Of a stretch of 47,941 nt of DNA, positions 46,533-47,941 are shown in pieces. The position numbers and the translations under genes were made by a program. Every line of letters begins with the position of its first letter. Positions within the stretch are counted from its first letter, which is position 1. The notes under the pieces are model-generated. The model was not told where the DNA came from and ran no database searches. It was given only the letters and a program-made list of their open reading frames with translations. Location of the stretch: IMG/VR virus record IMGVR_UViG_3300045747_000648, positions 1 through 47,941 of that record. The stretch is one strand, 5' to 3'. Origin of the DNA: a virus.

Positions 46533-46813
46533 CCCAACCGCTGCTTCATCCCCACGTCGAAGCGCATGTCGAGCTCGGTGAAGGAGGGGCGGCCGACCAT
46601 GATGCAGTCGTTCTTGGCCGCGTACATCATGACGATGTTCCACGCCAGCATCCGGCTCTTCGGCGGAAGAGTGGACGCGAAGTGGATGCGAACCGTGTAC
46701 ACTAACTGGTTGACGGACTTCTGGGTCTCGAAGGATGCTGGCGTTCCAGCGGCTCTCCCGAGAGAGTCGGTGACGCTGGGGATCCAGGACAGGGATGGCG
46801 GCAGCACGACCAC
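46508..46813 (-). CDS. possible small protein, about 101 aa, start uncertain
   Basis: An open frame ends at 46508 and reads LPPSLSWIPSVTDSLGRAAG, then VYTVRIHFASTLPPKSRMLA and GRPSFTELDMRFDVGMKQRL. The composition is protein-like with a GC-rich third position. GTG starts at 46813, 46807 and 46702 are possible, and none has a good Shine-Dalgarno. The 3' end contains site 3 of the promoter motif. It may be a real divergent neighbour of the terminase or a chance frame. Confidence 0.45.
   Translation of the reverse strand: MVVLPPSLSWIPSVTDSLGRAAGTPASFETQKSVNQLVYTVRIHFASTLPPKSRMLAWNIVMMYAAKNDCIMVGRPSFTELDMRFDVGMKQRLGKERNSAP
46695..46702. promoter_or_regulatory. GTGTACAC palindrome upstream of the terminase
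   Basis: A perfect 8-bp palindrome sharing its words with the dyads at 12793-12812 and 19399-19410. It lies 8 bp before a TTGACG box. Confidence 0.35.
46710..46739 (+). promoter_or_regulatory. weak sigma-70-like promoter for the terminase
   Basis: TTGACG, 18 bases, GATGCT: same -35 and spacing as the RNAP promoter but a poor -10. It lies about 95 nt before ATG 46832. Confidence 0.35.
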
Positions 46814-46831
46814 AGGGTAGCAGGGAGAGTG

Positions 46832-47941
46832 ATGCAAGTCCTCAGCGCAGAAGAGTTCATGCGGAACTACTCCAGCAACGTCGTGATGGTGAACGGCGAG
46901 CCGGAGATCCCTGAGGAGTGGGACTACGAGCCCGCGATCCCCGAGGAGTACATCGACCAGGAGGAGCTCGCCAAGAGACGGGCCGACCTCATCAACATCT
47001 CCCCGTCCCAGTTCACCGAGTTCGCCGTCCGCATCCCCGACAAGGAGAGCCAGAAGCACGTCAACTTCAGCTTCGCCGGGCGTGAGTACCTCCGCCTTCC
47101 GTATGACACACCGGCCAGGCGCACCCTCTTCAAGTGCGGCCGCCAGGTGGAGAAGAGCACGCTGCTGGGCAACCGCACGCTCTCCTACTGCTGCGTCATC
47201 AACGCCTTCAACGTCCTCTACGTCTCGCCCACCAACCAGCAGACCAAGACCTTCTCCCGGGACCGGCTCAAGGAGCCGATGGAGACCAGCGATGTCTTGA
47301 AGAGCTGGACCACCACCAAGCTCTCGGACAACGTCTTCGAGAAGCAGTTCATCAACCGCTCGAAGGTCACGCTCCGCTACGCCTACCACCACGCCGACCG
47401 AGTCCGCGGCATCCCCGCGGACATGATCGAGATCGACGAGATCCAGGACATCAACACCGACAACATCCCCATCATCGAGGAGTGCGCGTCCCACTCCCCC
47501 TACAAGATCTTCACCTACTCAGGGACGCCGAAGACCCTCGACAACGCCATCGAGAAGTACTGGAACGACTTCAGCACCCAGAACGAGTGGGTGGTTCCTT
47601 GCGAGAGGCACGGGACTCCGAACGACCCCTCGAGCTGGCACTGGAACATCCTCACGGAAGAGAGCATCGGGAAGAAGGGCCTCGTCTGCGACAAGTGCCA
47701 CGAGGTCATCAACCCCACACACCCCAGTGCTCAGTGGGCCTCCCTCTACCCGGAGATCCGCAGGCCGGCGCAGGACGGGGGCCTGGGTGACAAGGCCTTC
47801 GAGGGCTTCCGCATCCCGCAGCTGATGGTGCCGTGGCTGAAGTGGGACGACATCCTGGTGAAGTTCCAGACGTACCCGCGCGGCCGCTTCTACAACGAGG
47901 TGCTCGGTCTCTCGTACGACTCGGGCACCCGCCCCCTGATG
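46832..47941 (+). CDS. terminase large subunit, N-terminal 370 residues (runs off the window)
   Basis: The packaging motor ATPase. The frame from ATG 46832 (AGGGAGAGTG upstream) is open to the window end. Walker A is FKCGRQVEKSTLLG, with Glu where most P-loops have Gly; the strand FNVLYVSPTNQQTKTFSRDR follows (adenine/motif Ia region). Walker B is MIEIDEIQDI with the catalytic Glu. The coupling motif is FTYSGTPKTLDNAI. A zinc site, CERHGTPN...CDKCHEV, is inserted after it. The nuclease domain lies beyond the edge. Confidence 0.92.
   Translation, partial: MQVLSAEEFMRNYSSNVVMVNGEPEIPEEWDYEPAIPEEYIDQEELAKRRADLINISPSQFTEFAVRIPDKESQKHVNFSFAGREYLRLPYDTPARRTLFKCGRQVEKSTLLGNRTLSYCCVINAFNVLYVSPTNQQTKTFSRDRLKEPMETSDVLKSWTTTKLSDNVFEKQFINRSKVTLRYAYHHADRVRGIPADMIEIDEIQDINTDNIPIIEECASHSPYKIFTYSGTPKTLDNAIEKYWNDFSTQNEWVVPCERHGTPNDPSSWHWNILTEESIGKKGLVCDKCHEVINPTHPSAQWASLYPEIRRPAQDGGLGDKAFEGFRIPQLMVPWLKWDDILVKFQTYPRGRFYNEVLGLSYDSGTRPLM

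Noticed and set aside
46413-46820. 135-residue plus-strand frame before the terminase
   Set aside because: It overlaps the small membrane gene and the promoter motif, has no Shine-Dalgarno and no domain.

Overview
The window is a GC-rich stretch of a large tailed double-stranded DNA bacteriophage. The evidence is a complete phage replication set (family A DNA polymerase, DnaG-type primase, DnaB-type helicase, RecA-like recombinase), a portal protein, a baseplate or tail spike, the 5' part of a large terminase, an array of about 20 tRNA genes, and tightly packed genes with ATGA or GTGA overlaps. No host housekeeping gene, integrase or insertion sequence is visible. The host cannot be fixed from sequence alone; codon use and Shine-Dalgarno sites indicate a high-GC bacterium.

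Layout. Positions 1-1772 hold a minus-strand tRNA array that continues beyond the left edge. About 415 bp with two terminator-like hairpins follow. From 2188 to 24486 there is one long minus-strand block of about 39 genes. It starts at 24486 with a UvsW-like SF2 helicase, a uracil-DNA glycosylase and a MazG-like NTP pyrophosphatase. It then runs through helicase, primase, polymerase, an HU-like protein, RecA, a histone-fold-like protein, two PD-(D/E)XK nucleases, a dNMP kinase, a RusA resolvase, many small Cys-rich proteins and a PTH2-like protein, with one odd extra tRNA at 3019-3092. A divergent promoter region (24487-24631) separates this from a plus-strand virion block (24632-30196, including the portal). 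A small minus-strand island (30227-31682) is followed by a second divergent promoter region. Next comes a 2104-residue single-chain RNA polymerase (beta fused to beta-prime, 31877-38191) and a second plus block (spike, 722-residue virion candidate, two small proteins, to 42794). A minus pair (42834-44155) is followed by about 1.1 kb without a convincing gene, filled by an array of degenerate units sharing the core GACTGCC. A minus operon with RNase HII (45248-46483), a possible further small minus gene and the plus-strand terminase complete the window.

How it works together. The minus block supplies replication, recombination, repair and nucleotide metabolism. The tRNAs and the PTH2-like protein support translation. 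The plus blocks build the capsid and tail. The fused RNA polymerase lies between portal and spike genes, so it could be a virion or a late transcription enzyme; no alpha, omega or sigma partner is visible here. Two plus-strand promoters of sigma-70 type flank the virion blocks. A shared bipartite motif, read on the minus strand as CAANGAAAG-N18-ATAAG, stands just upstream of three minus-strand operons.

Most notable: the compact fused RNAP that has lost the beta-prime N-terminal zinc ribbon; the GACTGCC array with spacings in steps of about 5 bp, bounded by a terminator and a promoter-like box; a tRNA with CUA in the anticodon position beside a PTH2-like gene carrying an in-frame TAG; and a 61-residue histone-fold-like protein next to recA.
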